This document shows positions 8,064-16,850 of a DNA stretch of 64,000 bases, one piece after another (within the stretch, counting starts at the first letter, position 1; every line of letters begins with the position of its first letter). A model generated the notes under the pieces. The model saw nothing but the letters and a program-made list of their open reading frames with translations. It did no database searches and was not told where the DNA came from. The DNA comes from Engelhardtia mirabilis (GTDB lineage: Bacteria > Planctomycetota > UBA1135 > GCA-002686595). The stretch covers positions 1,116,001 to 1,180,000 of the forward strand of contig CP036296.1 in assembly GCA_007751255.1 (NCBI GenBank). Direction: 5' to 3'. The position numbers and the translations under genes are program-made.

Positions 8064-10061
8064 ATGCTCCCCACGACCGCCTTCTCCGCCCTCCTCGGCT
8101 CCGCCGCGGCCGCCGCCCTGCTCGCCGCTCCGACCCAGGCCCAGACCTGGTTCACCGACCAGAGCGACGCCTACGGCGTCGGCTACAAGCACGTGGACGG
8201 CAACTTCTCCTACGCCATGGGCGGCGGCGCGGCCTGGTTCGACTACGACAACGACGGGGACGAGGACCTGCTGGCGACCAACTCCTTCGGGCGCCACGAC
8301 ATGTTCCGCAACGACGGCGGGGTCTTCACCGAGGTCACGGTCGAGAGCGGTGTCGAGCTCGGGTACATCACCGACACCATCGGCGTGATGGCCGGCGACT
8401 ACGACGGCGACGGGTGGATCGACGTCTACCTGACCAACTCCGGGGCGAACATCCTGTTCCACAACAACGCGGACGGCTCGTTCACCGACGTGGCCGCGGC
8501 CGAGGGCGTGGCCGGGGACGACTGGAGTTCCTGCTCGGCCTGGGGCGATTGGGACAAGGACGGCGACCTGGACCTGTACGTGGGCAACTACGTCGACAGC
8601 CTCAACTTCCCGTACCACTTCGGCGGCGTGAACCGCTACTACGAGAACCAGGGCGACGTGGTCGGTCCGCGCTTCGTGGAGCGCGCCGCGGAGCTCGGCA
8701 TCGACGACTTCGCCCTCTTCGGGCCCTCGATCTCCGGCTTCCCCTACATCTCGCCCGAGGGCCAGGCCACGGCCGGCTGTGCACTCTCGATCTGCTCGAT
8801 CGACTGGGACGAGGACGGGGACCAGGACATCCTGGTCGGCAACGACTTCGGCCAGTGGGTCACGCCCAACAAGCTCTACCGCAACGACCTCGACCTGGGC
8901 GGCGGCCTGGCCTTCACGGACATCACCGAAGAGACCAACTTCGACGAGCGACCCCACTACAACATGGGGATCAACGGCGCCGACTACGACCACGACGGCG
9001 ACTGGGACTTCTACAAGTCGAACCTCGGCGACAACCTGCTGCTGCGCAACGACAAGGGCCTCTTCGCGGACGCCACCTACACGGCGGGGGTGGCTTCCGG
9101 TGAGACCGCGGACGGGACCCTGCTCGTGTCGTCGTGGTCGATCCAGTGGGCCGACTTCGACCTCGACACCTTCGAGGACCTGTACGTGTCCAACGGCGTG
9201 ATCCCCGCCGCGCCGTTCATCAAGAACGACCCGCGTGCGGCCAACGATCTCTACCTCAACGACGGCGACGGCACCTTCACCGAGGTCGCCGACGAGCTGT
9301 CGGGCGCGGCCGACGACGGTGCCGGGCGGGGCGTTGCCATGTGCGACGTCAACCGCGATGGCCTGCTCGATTTCTACCTGATGAACAACGGCGCCCCCGG
9401 CGTCGGCATCCAGTCGGACTTCTGCCGCCTGTTCGTGGCCAACCCGGCCATGGTCGACCCGGCCAACGGCTTCCTGCAACTGCGCCTGCGCGGCACGACC
9501 AGCAACTGGGAGGCCTTCGGCTCGCGGATCGACGCCCTGGTGGACGGCGTCGTGCTCAAGCGCCAGCTACTCGGCGACCCGGTCTTCCTGTGCAGCAGCT
9601 CGCGCGAGGTGCACTTCGGCCTGGGCACGGCCAGCGAGGTCGAGAGCGTCCAGATCCACTGGCCCCAGGGCACCTTCCAGGAGATCGTCGGCGTCCCGCG
9701 CAACCTGCAGCTCGAGATCTTCGAGCCCCAGGTGCTGATGAGCGGGCTGCAGCCGACCGAGTTCGACGGCGCGAACAAGGTGGTGCGCTTCAAGGTGGAT
9801 CTCGCGAGCGTCGCAGCCGGTGACGAGGCCTACGGAGTCCTCTTGCAAGTGCGCTTCGGCGAAGGCGGCCCGATCGTCCACCAGGCCAGCGCCGGCGGCG
9901 TGCTGGGGGGCGGGGGGAGCACGACGCAGACCTTCGAGGTCCCCGTGACCCCGTCGATCATCGCCGCGATCACCGGCCAAGGCTTCGAGTTCGACGTGCG
10001 CGCCTACGTCGTCGCCGGCACGGCCGTCGACAGCCGGCGCAACGTGGATCCGATTCCTTGA
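8064..10061 (+). CDS. CRTAC1-type secreted protein with FG-GAP/VCBS repeats and ASPIC/UnbV domain
   Basis: A protein of 665 residues. ATG 8064 is chosen because a signal peptide follows (LLGSAAAAALLAAPTQAQ); an in-frame TTG at 8013 would bury it. At least seven calcium-binding-loop type repeats run through residues 35-450, e.g. FDYDNDGDEDLLATN, DYDGDGWIDVYLTN, DWDKDGDLDLYVGNY and DVNRDGLLDFYLMN, which should form a beta-propeller. An ASPIC/UnbV domain follows (FGSRIDALVDG ... HFGLGTASEVESVQIHWP, about residues 475-560), then about 100 residues without recognised family. Such proteins are extracellular or periplasmic and of uncertain role (adhesion, calcium binding). Monocistronic. Confidence 0.92.
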   Translation: MLPTTAFSALLGSAAAAALLAAPTQAQTWFTDQSDAYGVGYKHVDGNFSYAMGGGAAWFDYDNDGDEDLLATNSFGRHDMFRNDGGVFTEVTVESGVELGYITDTIGVMAGDYDGDGWIDVYLTNSGANILFHNNADGSFTDVAAAEGVAGDDWSSCSAWGDWDKDGDLDLYVGNYVDSLNFPYHFGGVNRYYENQGDVVGPRFVERAAELGIDDFALFGPSISGFPYISPEGQATAGCALSICSIDWDEDGDQDILVGNDFGQWVTPNKLYRNDLDLGGGLAFTDITEETNFDERPHYNMGINGADYDHDGDWDFYKSNLGDNLLLRNDKGLFADATYTAGVASGETADGTLLVSSWSIQWADFDLDTFEDLYVSNGVIPAAPFIKNDPRAANDLYLNDGDGTFTEVADELSGAADDGAGRGVAMCDVNRDGLLDFYLMNNGAPGVGIQSDFCRLFVANPAMVDPANGFLQLRLRGTTSNWEAFGSRIDALVDGVVLKRQLLGDPVFLCSSSREVHFGLGTASEVESVQIHWPQGTFQEIVGVPRNLQLEIFEPQVLMSGLQPTEFDGANKVVRFKVDLASVAAGDEAYGVLLQVRFGEGGPIVHQASAGGVLGGGGSTTQTFEVPVTPSIIAAITGQGFEFDVRAYVVAGTAVDSRRNVDPIP

Positions 10062-10065
10062 GGCC

Positions 10066-10089
10066 CGAGGGTGGTTGTTGTCGCCCTCG
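10066..10089 (+). terminator. Weak hairpin after the CRTAC1-type gene
   Basis: CGAGGG at 10066-10071 pairs with CCCTCG at 10084-10089 across a 12-nt loop containing TTGTTG, 4 nt after the stop codon. A short stem without a U-tract, so only a possible terminator. Confidence 0.3.
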
Positions 10090-10177
10090 ATGACGAGATG
10101 GCCTCGACCGAGGCTCACTCCGCCGATCTCCGGTCGGGTCGTCGGGTCGGTGGTTTCTGCCGATCCCTCGTCCGCGT

Positions 10178-11350
10178 CTAGGACCAGTCGCGCTCGGCGA
10201 CCTGCCGCCAGGGGATCAAGGTGCCTTTGGAACGCTCCTGCAGTTCGTCGCCGCCGTAGACGACTGTCGTTTCGATGGGCTTGCCCGTGGCTTCGAGCCT
10301 AGCGCGGACGCGCGCAATGCCGTCCAGGAGGCTGGTCGAGGGCGTGCTCGCGGACTTGACTTCGATCGTGCAGATGCGGTCAGGGGTTTCGATGACGATG
10401 TCGGCTTCGACTCCGTCGCGGTCACGGTAGAAGGCGAGGCGCGCGGGCTCGCCGCGGTTGAGGCTGTGTTTGACGAGCTCTGACACGACCCAGGACTCGA
10501 AGATCGCGCCGCGTAGGGGGTGTGCGCGCAGGTGGTCGGGGCTGCGGATCCCGAGCAGCCAGCAGACGAGGCCGCTGTCGTAGAAGTGCAGCTTGGGCTG
10601 CTTGACCAGGCGCTTTCGCAGGTTGGCGTGAAACGGCGGGAGGCGATGGACCAGAAAGCTCGCCTCGAGGACTCCGAGCCACGACTTGGCGGTCGGCTGG
10701 GTCACGCCCGCGTCCGCAGCGAGGGAGGAATAGTTGAGCAGCTGTCCCGTGCGGCCTGCGCACAGCTCGACGAAGCGGCGGAAGGCCACCAAGTCGCCCA
10801 CGTTCGTGATCGTGCGCACGTCGCGCTCCACGTAGGTCGCGACGTAGGAGCCGAGCCAGTCGGCGGGATCGAGCCCCTGGTCGAAGATGCGCGGGTAGCC
10901 GCCGGCGACGAGGGTCTCGTCGAGGGTCGCGGGGTAGGCGTCGAAGCGAATGACCTCGTCTCGGGCGAGGGGCAAAAGATGCAGGACGGCCGACCGGCCG
11001 GCGAGGGACTGACTGACCGACTCGAGCAGGGCCAGGTTTTGCGACCCGGTGAGGATCCACCGGCCGGGGCGCGGATCCTCGTCGATCAGGACCTGCAGGT
11101 ACGAGGGCAGTGCGGGCGTGCGCTGGATCTCGTCGAGGATCACTCCGCCTTCGAATCGGTCCAGGAAGGCCCGAGGATCGTCGAGCGCGAAGTCCCGGGC
11201 ATCCGGGGCCTCGAGGTTGACGTAGGCGTGGCTCGGGAAGAGGGTCCGGCAGAGGGTCGACTTGCCGCTCTGGCGGGGGCCGGTGAGGGTCACGGCCGGG
11301 TGCTGGGAGGCGGCGTGCCGTAGCCGGTGGGCGAGGTCTCGCTCGATCAT
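10178..11350 (-). CDS. AAA ATPase with DUF4143 (AAA_14 family)
   Basis: A protein of 390 residues, standard length for the family. The N-terminal ATPase has Walker A GPRQSGKST (residues 24-32), Walker B GGVILDEIQRTPAL (near 68) and the LTGSQN sensor (near 98). The C-terminal DUF4143 part (from ATYVERDVRTITNVGDL, near residue 170) contains GAIFESWVVSELVKH and ends in a PD-(D/E)xK-like motif (EADIVIE ... CTIEVKSA). These proteins are widespread, patchily distributed and often mobile; some sit next to toxin-antitoxin genes, but their role is not settled. No partner gene is adjacent. A perfect AT-rich palindrome sits 19 bp before the ATG and may control this gene. Confidence 0.93.
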   Translation of the reverse strand: MIERDLAHRLRHAASQHPAVTLTGPRQSGKSTLCRTLFPSHAYVNLEAPDARDFALDDPRAFLDRFEGGVILDEIQRTPALPSYLQVLIDEDPRPGRWILTGSQNLALLESVSQSLAGRSAVLHLLPLARDEVIRFDAYPATLDETLVAGGYPRIFDQGLDPADWLGSYVATYVERDVRTITNVGDLVAFRRFVELCAGRTGQLLNYSSLAADAGVTQPTAKSWLGVLEASFLVHRLPPFHANLRKRLVKQPKLHFYDSGLVCWLLGIRSPDHLRAHPLRGAIFESWVVSELVKHSLNRGEPARLAFYRDRDGVEADIVIETPDRICTIEVKSASTPSTSLLDGIARVRARLEATGKPIETTVVYGGDELQERSKGTLIPWRQVAERDWS

Positions 11351-11368
11351 GGCCGGGTCAATCGACCA

Positions 11369-11415
11369 CCCAGTCGGGCAAATTCAAAATTTGATTTTGA
11401 ATTTGCCCGACTGGG
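11369..11415. promoter_or_regulatory. Perfect 22-bp palindrome with 3-nt spacer, AT-rich
   Basis: 11369-11390 and 11394-11415 are perfect reverse complements separated by TTG. The inner half is A/T only apart from a G and C pair (AAATTCAAAAT), very unlike the surrounding 70 % GC DNA. It lies 19 bp before the start of the DUF4143 ATPase and downstream of the preceding minus-strand gene. Candidate operator for the ATPase, a terminator for the upstream gene, or a hairpin in the ATPase leader. Confidence 0.75.
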
Positions 11416-11553
11416 CGGGCCTGGAGGGCCCTAGGGGCCCTCTGGCGTTCTTCCGACAGCGGGGCCCCCCGGCCCACGAGCCGCCGGGTCGGGCCGGGGA
11501 CGAGCTGCGCGAGGAGGACGACAGCTGCGCTCCGACGCCCGTCGCGCGGCGGG

Positions 11554-12153
11554 TCACGGCGGCGTCGGGAGCCACTGGCTTTCGAGGTCGAACTCCTCGA
11601 TTCGGGCTCCGTCGTCGAGTTGGAGATCGAACTGGTAGATCGCGCGGTGAAAAGCGCCGTCGCCGTAGCTCGTGTACCAGGGCCCGACCTTGGTTCCGTG
11701 GACTTGGGACCCGGCGCGCTCGAGCGTGCCCTGGTCGTCGAAGTACTCCCAACGCCCCGAGGGTGCGCCGTCGACGAGCGGACCGACCGCCCGCAGCTGC
11801 TCGTCGTCGTCGAAGAAGCACCAGAGTCCCTCGTCGGAGCCGTTCACGCGAATCCCGAAGCCGCGCAGCTCGGACTCCTCGCCATGGACCCAAATCGGCA
11901 TCGTCCGCGTGCCGAGTTCTGCCTCGGACGATTCGGAGACCCATGCGTCGATCTCGTCCGACAGGCCGAGTGAGAGTGGGCGCCGCGACGGTTGGAGCAC
12001 GTCGATCGGGGCTGAGTCGACTGTCGCACGCTGTGATGCGTCACCAGGCAATTCGAGGTCGCGAGGCGCGTGGGCGCTCGGCTCGACCCCAGGCCCGCCG
12101 AGCAGCGGCGCGACGACCGCTCGGCCCGAGATCACCGCGAGCCCGCCCGCCAC
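11554..12153 (-). CDS. Small protein with YwqK/MORN-like repeats, probably exported
   Basis: A protein of 199 residues from GTG 12153; an in-frame stop three codons upstream fixes the start closely. The N-terminus is mildly hydrophobic. The C-terminal half carries two or three units of the kind G.W.YFDDQGTLERAG / VGPWYTSYGDGAFH, resembling the antitoxin-like YwqK/MORN repeat in which a conserved GxWxxY is followed by a turn. No enzymatic motif. It lies 43 bp downstream of another small exported protein that ends in similar GQWEY and FEWALTNPNG segments, so the two may be paralogues in one operon. Function unknown. Confidence 0.6.
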   Translation of the reverse strand: MAGGLAVISGRAVVAPLLGGPGVEPSAHAPRDLELPGDASQRATVDSAPIDVLQPSRRPLSLGLSDEIDAWVSESSEAELGTRTMPIWVHGEESELRGFGIRVNGSDEGLWCFFDDDEQLRAVGPLVDGAPSGRWEYFDDQGTLERAGSQVHGTKVGPWYTSYGDGAFHRAIYQFDLQLDDGARIEEFDLESQWLPTPP

Positions 12154-12196
12154 CAGGGCGCTTCATCCGGTCGACAACGGACGCCTGTCCTGAAGG

Positions 12197-12760
12197 TCAC
12201 TCCGACCCATCTGCCCGCCCATGGTCGTGATGGACGCGAGTCCCGTTCGGGTTGGTCAGGGCCCACTCGAACGCCCGTCGTCCCCCGACCATCGTCCCGC
12301 TGGCCGCGTACTCGCTCTCCGTCGAGGTGTACTCCCACTGGCCGAACTCCGATCCGAGGACCAGGACGCCATGGCCGGTCAGTAGCGGCGGACCGGCGAT
12401 GCCGATCGCCGCGCCATGGAATTGGCCGTCGTCGAGTACCACGCCTTGGCCCGAAGCTTCGAGCCGCTCGCGGGCAGCACGCAGGATGTCTCGGATCCTC
12501 GAAGCTGCGGCAGCTCCGGGCGCAATCCCTCGCTGGTCCGATTCGCCCGCGACCTGGGGATCTCGCGGGGGCGCCAGAGCAACGGCCAGTGACTCCACCG
12601 CGGCGTCCATCGGCGGGGCGACGATCGCCGCTCTCGGAAGGGTGTTCGGCTCACTGCCATTGACCTCGTCCAAGACACCCCACCCGGTTCCGATGACCAG
12701 GCCCAGCACGACGGCAGCCGGTAATGCGAATTGGCGAGTCACGATTTGATCCGGGTACAT
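12197..12760 (-). CDS. Small membrane-anchored or exported protein, unknown function
   Basis: A protein of 187 residues from ATG 12760 (alternative GTG 12742). One hydrophobic helix lies at residues 10-28 (LPAAVVLGLVIGTGWGVL), a signal anchor or uncleaved signal. The remainder includes a helix-rich middle part (SRIRDILRAARERLEASGQG) and a C-terminal part with GQWEY, GTMVGGRRAFEWALTNPNG that resembles the repeat units of the next gene. A TTATCC hexamer abuts the ATG. No family recognised. The two genes probably form one transcription unit. Confidence 0.55.
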   Translation of the reverse strand: MYPDQIVTRQFALPAAVVLGLVIGTGWGVLDEVNGSEPNTLPRAAIVAPPMDAAVESLAVALAPPRDPQVAGESDQRGIAPGAAAASRIRDILRAARERLEASGQGVVLDDGQFHGAAIGIAGPPLLTGHGVLVLGSEFGQWEYTSTESEYAASGTMVGGRRAFEWALTNPNGTRVHHDHGRADGSE

Positions 12761-12958
12761 GGATAACACGTGTGTCCGGGCAGGTCTGTTCCTCAGCTGC
12801 CCGCTCGCGCAGGGAACGGCAGCCAAGCTCGCGGAGTGGACCGCTGTCGATCAGAACGGCGAGACCGATGAACTTGCCGGTCTCGAATGCCGTGCGAACT
12901 GCGGCAGACTGCCGTTTGGTTGCGGCGGGGCCGGCCAGGCCCGAGGGGGAGGAACGCC

Positions 12959-15424
12959 TCAGCGGGGCTCCAGCCGGAGCTGAATCGGCGCTCCCGATTC
13001 GCCGGCTTCCAGGACGCAGCGCGGTCCGACGGTCGGCCGGGCAGCGGGGTGTAGCGCCACCGCATGGAAGGCGACGCCGGCCGGGAGCTCAGTCAGGCCG
13101 AAACGCCCCCGCTCGTCGGTGCGGACGGCGCCGTGGCCGAGGACGCGCTCGCGCCCGTCGGTGAGGCGGAGGCGCTCGTCGATCCACTGGACCGCCGCGT
13201 CCGAGAGGGGACCGGCGCCGGTCGCGATCACGACGGCGTCGGCGACGGGATCGCCGTGGCCGTCGACCACCGTTCCGACGAGGGTTCCGCCGGGTTCCAG
13301 CTTCAGGGTCAGGCCGTGCCGAACCTCCCCCTCGCCGAGCTCGATGGGTCCCAGGAAGGCGGGCGCGTCGTCTTGCCGCGCAAGGCGCAACAGGTAGCGA
13401 CCCTCTGCGAGGCCCTGGAGGTGGAAGCGGTCCGAAGGTTCGGGGATCGGCTGCATCATCATCTTCTGCGCGGGGGCGGGGAGGATGCGTGTCGGGAGCC
13501 AATCCAGCTCGAAGTCGCTGCCCTCGGGCAGGTCGATCCGCAACAGGTCCAGGTCCCAGGGGTCGACGATCGCGGGCGAGTCGTCCGCAGCGAGGCGCAC
13601 GCGCCCGTGCAGCTCCGCGCCGTGCAGACCCAGGTCGCGCGGGTCGTCCGCGCGCTTGATCCGCAGCTCGAGCGCCTCGTCGCCGGCGACGACGGTTGCG
13701 GATCCGGTCGACCAGCCAGCCCCCTCGATCCCGGCGAGGTCGTTGCCGACGTGGATGCGATGCGCGCCCGGCTCGAGGCCGGCGATCCGGAATCGTCCGA
13801 GGTCGTCCGGTGCCGCGAAGCGCTGCTCGCCGGTTGTCGGGCTGACCAAGGTCAGGAGCACGCCGGATGGATCGGGGATCACTCCATCGACCGTGCGCAC
13901 GGTCCCCGCGATCTCGAGGCCGCGATCGAGCTGGATCGTGAGCGAGACGGGATCGCCGTCTGCCACCTCGAAGCGCTCCATCGCCGGCGCGAAGCGCTGC
14001 TGCGGGTCGACTACGCGCAGCACCTTGGAGCCCAAGAGCGAGCCACGGTGGTAGGCCAGGCCGCTGCCGTCCGTGGTCAGGCGAACCTCGTTGCGCTCGG
14101 CCCAGTCCGCCCGAGCGTGCCAGCCCGAGATCGGGTCCGCACCACCGTCCGCCAAGGGCCGCTGACTCGCGAGGTCCAGCCGCAGGTCCGGGATCGGCGC
14201 TCCGTCGGGGCCGACGACTTCGATCGAGAGGTCGAAGGCGCCGACCTCAGGGAGCAGCAGCGCCTTGGCCCGCAGCAGGCCGAAGTCGGTCACCTGCTCG
14301 GGCAGGATGCGCGCCACTTCGCTGCGCTGGATCGAGAGTTGCGCGCGGCGCGCGTGCAGGCGGTACAGGCCACCGGCCGCATCGGCGAGTGCGACCTCGG
14401 CCTCGAAGCGTCCGCTCGAGTCCGTGAGGGCCGTGGCGCTGAAGCGTGGCTGCTTGCCGACGCGCTCCACCGAGGCGACGGTCACCTCGCAGTCCGCGAC
14501 GGGCACGCCGTCGGCGTCGAGGACTTGGCCGCGGGCCGTGCCGATCGGCACTTGGACGGCGTCGGCGGGGCCAGCGGTGGCGAGCTCGCGCCGCGATCCG
14601 GTGGCGGGAGTGTCGATCGATGCGGTGCCTGTGGGGTCGACCAGCGAGGCCACCTCCACGATCGCGGCAGGTTCGGCCTCGGCGGCGGGCGACGACATCG
14701 CCGCGAGCTTCGGGTCCTCCCGACCGTCGCCCCGACCCAGGGTCGCGACGCCGAGCGCGAGCCCGGCCGCCACGGGCAAGCCGATGGCCCAGGCCCAGAG
14801 CCCGCCCGCGGCGATCGGTGCCTCGAGGCCGAGCAGCGACTCCGCCAGGCCAGCCGTGTTCGCGATCGGCTGGGCGCGGGCGAGACTCCCCTCGAGGTCG
14901 ACGGCCAGGGCCGCCGGAAGCCCGGCCCCGACCAGGCCGCGGCGCAGGCGCTCCAAGGCCCGCTCCACCCGCCCGTGCGCCGTGCTCTCGGCGATGTCGA
15001 GCGCCTCGCCGATGCGGGCGTAGCCCAGGCCCTCCTGGGTTCGCAGCACCAGCGGCAGCCGCAGTTCCTCGGGAAGCTCCGCTAGCAACGCGCGCAGCTG
15101 GGCGAGTCCGTCGGCCGTCTCGATCGGGTCGCGGTCCTCGCTCGGGCTTCTCTCCAAGGCGTGCTCCTGTTCTCGGCGGCGGCGTCGCTCCGCCCCGCGT
15201 CTGGCGTCGAGCGCCGCCCGGACCGACCACCAGCACAGGATCTGCCGCGCCCGATCGGGCTCCGCGATCACGAGCTTGCCCTCGAGCACGCGCAGGAAGA
15301 CCTCCTGGGTCACGTCCCTAGCGGCGGCGTCGTCGGTGAGCAGGCGCAGGGCCGAGCGGTAGACCGCTTCGTGGTGGGCGTGGACCAGCGCTTCGAAGTC
15401 ACGTCGTTGCGGGCGTCGTTTCAT
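12959..15424 (-). CDS. ECF sigma factor fused to a membrane helix and a large exported carboxypeptidase-regulatory-like region
   Basis: A protein of 821 residues from ATG 15424 (upstream in-frame codons are less likely). Residues 10-80 are sigma region 2 (FEALVHAHHEAVYRSALRLL, DVTQEVFLRVLEG), and 105-165 are region 4 (ELPEELRLPLVLRTQEGLGY ... ESTAHGRVERALERLRRG). A transmembrane helix follows at about 208-230. The last 590 residues should lie outside the cytoplasm and contain carboxypeptidase-regulatory-like beta-sandwich units (GTARGQVLDADGVPVADCEV, and a second near the end). A sigma factor tethered to the membrane with an exported sensor would need no separate anti-sigma factor. Fused ECF sigma factors are known in planctomycetes; I cannot say whether this exact architecture is described. 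Confidence 0.85.
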   Translation of the reverse strand: MKRRPQRRDFEALVHAHHEAVYRSALRLLTDDAAARDVTQEVFLRVLEGKLVIAEPDRARQILCWWSVRAALDARRGAERRRRREQEHALERSPSEDRDPIETADGLAQLRALLAELPEELRLPLVLRTQEGLGYARIGEALDIAESTAHGRVERALERLRRGLVGAGLPAALAVDLEGSLARAQPIANTAGLAESLLGLEAPIAAGGLWAWAIGLPVAAGLALGVATLGRGDGREDPKLAAMSSPAAEAEPAAIVEVASLVDPTGTASIDTPATGSRRELATAGPADAVQVPIGTARGQVLDADGVPVADCEVTVASVERVGKQPRFSATALTDSSGRFEAEVALADAAGGLYRLHARRAQLSIQRSEVARILPEQVTDFGLLRAKALLLPEVGAFDLSIEVVGPDGAPIPDLRLDLASQRPLADGGADPISGWHARADWAERNEVRLTTDGSGLAYHRGSLLGSKVLRVVDPQQRFAPAMERFEVADGDPVSLTIQLDRGLEIAGTVRTVDGVIPDPSGVLLTLVSPTTGEQRFAAPDDLGRFRIAGLEPGAHRIHVGNDLAGIEGAGWSTGSATVVAGDEALELRIKRADDPRDLGLHGAELHGRVRLAADDSPAIVDPWDLDLLRIDLPEGSDFELDWLPTRILPAPAQKMMMQPIPEPSDRFHLQGLAEGRYLLRLARQDDAPAFLGPIELGEGEVRHGLTLKLEPGGTLVGTVVDGHGDPVADAVVIATGAGPLSDAAVQWIDERLRLTDGRERVLGHGAVRTDERGRFGLTELPAGVAFHAVALHPAARPTVGPRCVLEAGESGAPIQLRLEPR

Positions 15425-15610
15425 GGTGGTCGAGCTCGGAGGCGACGGTGGTCGGTTCCGACCTACCGAGGCCGCCGAGCCTCGGATCTTCACCCGAATC
15501 GCGAGAATCCGGCCTCACGAACGCACCGCGGGCGACCGACCCTTTCGGATCGGCCGCCCGCCGTGGGTCGAGTGGTGGACCCGTGGGTCCAGCACCGCTC
15601 CAGGGAGAGA

Positions 15611-16510
15611 TCAGCGCATGACCGGGGCGAGCTCGAAGCCGCGCTCGGAGTAGATCGACTCGGGAGCCGAGATCGACCGGCCCTCGTCTTCGATCTGCAT
15701 CCGGGCCAGGTCCTCGTAGGAGACCTGCTGCTGGTCGTTGGCGAGCAGCTCCAGCTCCGCCTCCTGGCGGCTGCGGACCTCGGCCAGGCGGCCGGTGAGG
15801 TTCTCGAGGCTCGAGGCCTCGTAGCGGTCGTGCTCGTCCAGGGCCTTCTGGCGCTTCTCCATCATCTCGATCAGGCGCTCGTTGCGGGCGATGGCGTCGA
15901 CCTGACGCTCGATCTGCCACAGTTGCGCCTGGAACTGGGAGCGCTCGGTCTCGAGCTGGACCAGGGCGTCGCTCAGGCGTTCGGCCTGGGCGCGCAGGTA
16001 GCCGAGGTCGCGGTCCGCATCGGCGGCGCGGCTCGAGTACACGGCGCGGGTCTGACGGATCTGGCCAGCGCGGGTGACGGCCTTGTCGTAGGCGTACTCA
16101 CGGTCGTCGAAGCGCACGGCGGTCGAGGCCAGGGCGGCGCCGCCCTGGGCCCGCAGGCTGGCGAGCTGCTCCTCGATCTGACCCAGATCGCGGTCGGCGA
16201 GCTCGACCACCTTGGCCGAGATCGAGCGCTCGCGCTCCAGTTGGCCGATCTGTTGGTTCAGCTCGGCCATGTCGCCGGTGAGCTGGGAGATCCGCTCGGG
16301 GTACTCGGCCTCGAGCTTGCGGAGCTGGGAGCGGATCGCGACCGGGTCGTCGATCTGGTTGTCGATCCGGCTGTGGATCTCTTGCTGGGCCTGGCTGAGC
16401 AGCGCGGCGGCGCGCTGGGGGCCCGCGACCATGGCGACGGCGCCACCCGCGAGCCCGAGGCCCAGGCCGCCGACGACGCAGGTGCGAATGAGCTTGCGGC
16501 AGAAGAACAT
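15611..16510 (-). CDS. Exported coiled-coil protein
   Basis: A protein of 299 residues. The N-terminus is a membrane anchor or signal (FFCRKLIRTCVVGGLGLGLAGGAVAMVAG). From about residue 45 to 270 it is almost pure coiled coil, with heptad-like runs such as LTGDMAELNQQIGQLERERS and LVQLETERSQFQAQLWQIE. There is no enzymatic motif; the shape recalls PspA-like or cell-envelope scaffold proteins without enough similarity to name it. It is divergent from a sigma factor/kinase pair 340 bp away, so it is a natural candidate target of that sigma factor (inference). Confidence 0.7.
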   Translation of the reverse strand: MFFCRKLIRTCVVGGLGLGLAGGAVAMVAGPQRAAALLSQAQQEIHSRIDNQIDDPVAIRSQLRKLEAEYPERISQLTGDMAELNQQIGQLERERSISAKVVELADRDLGQIEEQLASLRAQGGAALASTAVRFDDREYAYDKAVTRAGQIRQTRAVYSSRAADADRDLGYLRAQAERLSDALVQLETERSQFQAQLWQIERQVDAIARNERLIEMMEKRQKALDEHDRYEASSLENLTGRLAEVRSRQEAELELLANDQQQVSYEDLARMQIEDEGRSISAPESIYSERGFELAPVMR

Positions 16511-16850
16511 CGTGTGAATCCCTATTGGTTCGTTGCTGGTGAAGAGAGGTGCGGCTGGCGGGTGGTCCCCGCTCGCGCCACGCCCAGTTGTTCGGGAAGC
16601 CGGCGGTCGCCTTGCGCTGCGCAGGCGGATCTCGGGCAGATTCCGGCCCGGATCGCCCCCCGCGACCCCGGGAATGGGGCGGGGCGCCCCGGGAACCTCC
16701 GCGGGCCCCCGGCCGTACCCCGGGGGGCCTTGTTATCCGGGCCCACCGCCGAGGGCCGCGCCCACGGCCCGCCGGTGCAGAATGGAGGCCGCCCGCGCAC
16801 GTATCCCGCGCCCTTCGCCGGCCCCGCCTCCACCTCCCCCCAACGTCTCG
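16511..16850. promoter_or_regulatory. Divergent intergenic region with candidate -10 TTATCC
   Basis: The 340 bp between the coiled-coil gene and the sigma gene hold no convincing gene. TTATCC at 16733-16738, preceded by TTG, is a candidate -10 box for the plus-strand sigma/kinase operon and would give a leader of about 105 nt. The region also contains several GC-rich self-complementary runs around 16670-16710. Confidence 0.35.

Noticed and set aside
7665-9479. Minus-strand frame of 604 codons opposite the CRTAC1-type gene
   Set aside because: Its Val/Asp/Gly-rich antisense composition comes from the Asp-rich repeats on the plus strand.
12959-15424. Two separate genes (sigma factor and exported protein) joined by a frame error
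   Set aside because: The frame is continuous with normal codon use across the junction and no internal start with a signal peptide was found; kept as a fusion with a caveat.
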